From CAZESH01 sp964514665 (GTDB taxonomy: Bacteria; Bacillota; Bacilli; Paenibacillales; KCTC-25726), in contig CAZESH010000274.1 of the NCBI GenBank assembly GCA_964514665.1, positions 1-5,931 on the forward strand: a DNA stretch of 5,931 nt, given 5' to 3'. Below are positions 5,831-5,931 of the stretch, in pieces (the stretch's first letter is position 1; each line of letters begins with the position of its first letter). Below the pieces are notes generated by a model. The model worked only from the letters and a program-made list of their open reading frames with translations. It was not told where the DNA came from and made no database searches. A program made the translations under genes and the position numbers.

Positions 5831-5931
5831 ATATCCGCATCATATCCACGAGGTTCGAAGGGGGATTCCCGTTTCGGGTTTCGATTGCTTCCCGGCGAAG
5901 ATGTGGACATGACCAGTCCAAACCTGACAGA
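5831..5931. other. Unassigned 3' end of window after dut
   Basis: These 101 nt hold no gene I can support. A short hairpin, CCCG(5868-5871)/CGGG(5875-5878), has no T-run after it. A second inverted repeat is TGGAC(5904-5908)/GTCCA(5916-5920). An ATG at 5909 opens a frame to the window edge (MTSPNLT) with GTG 5903 just before it, but only a weak GAAG-type binding site precedes them. It could be the start of the next gene; in related genomes sporulation or dipicolinate genes commonly follow. This cannot be decided from seven codons. Confidence 0.3.

Noticed and set aside
5868..5878. Hairpin CCCG-TTT-CGGG as a dut terminator
   Set aside because: The stem is only 4 bp and is not followed by a T-run.
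1..5931. Mobile element, CRISPR array, phage or defence system
   Set aside because: No transposase, integrase, regularly spaced repeats, toxin-antitoxin pair or unusual composition was seen; every sizeable gene belongs to a conserved chromosomal family in a familiar order.

Overview
The window reads as an ordinary, well-conserved core segment of a low-to-moderate GC, endospore-forming Firmicute. It most resembles Paenibacillaceae or a related Bacilli group. The basis for this is the gene order (ribF, rpsO, pnp, ylxY, mlpA, dut), strong AGGAGG-type ribosome binding sites before every gene, use of GTG and TTG starts, and the YlxY-type deacetylase-like protein, a family known from spore formers. 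All genes lie on the + strand. I see no mobile element, CRISPR array, tRNA, rRNA or sign of recent transfer.

Layout: 1-210 is the C-terminal end of ribF (riboflavin kinase domain). A SigA-type promoter with an extended -10 overlaps the end of ribF and drives a leader of about 100 nt that can fold into hairpins, then rpsO (330-599, ribosomal protein S15). A strong intrinsic terminator (613-666) closes rpsO. The rest of the 206-nt gap before pnp holds two small inverted repeats just ahead of the pnp ribosome binding site. pnp (806-2914, 702 aa) is a full-length polynucleotide phosphorylase and is followed by a weaker terminator-like hairpin. A 134-nt gap holds a candidate sporulation (SigE-like) promoter. 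Then come ylxY (3049-4086), mlpA (4138-5406, M16 zinc peptidase) and dut (5384-5830, trimeric dUTPase). dut starts inside the end of mlpA. The last 101 nt have no gene I can assign and may lead into the next gene.

The genes fall into two groups. The first is translation and RNA metabolism: S15 and PNPase, next to the flavin-cofactor gene ribF. The second is a ylxY-mlpA-dut group, probably transcribed together at least in part: a membrane-anchored deacetylase-like protein whose motif-1 acidic residues and motif-3 arginine are replaced, a peptidase of the mitochondrial-processing-peptidase family, and a nucleotide-pool enzyme.

I did not find a previously undescribed system. The points most worth a second look are the degenerate active site of YlxY, the SigE-like promoter before it, the possible S15 feedback leader, and the inverted repeats before pnp.
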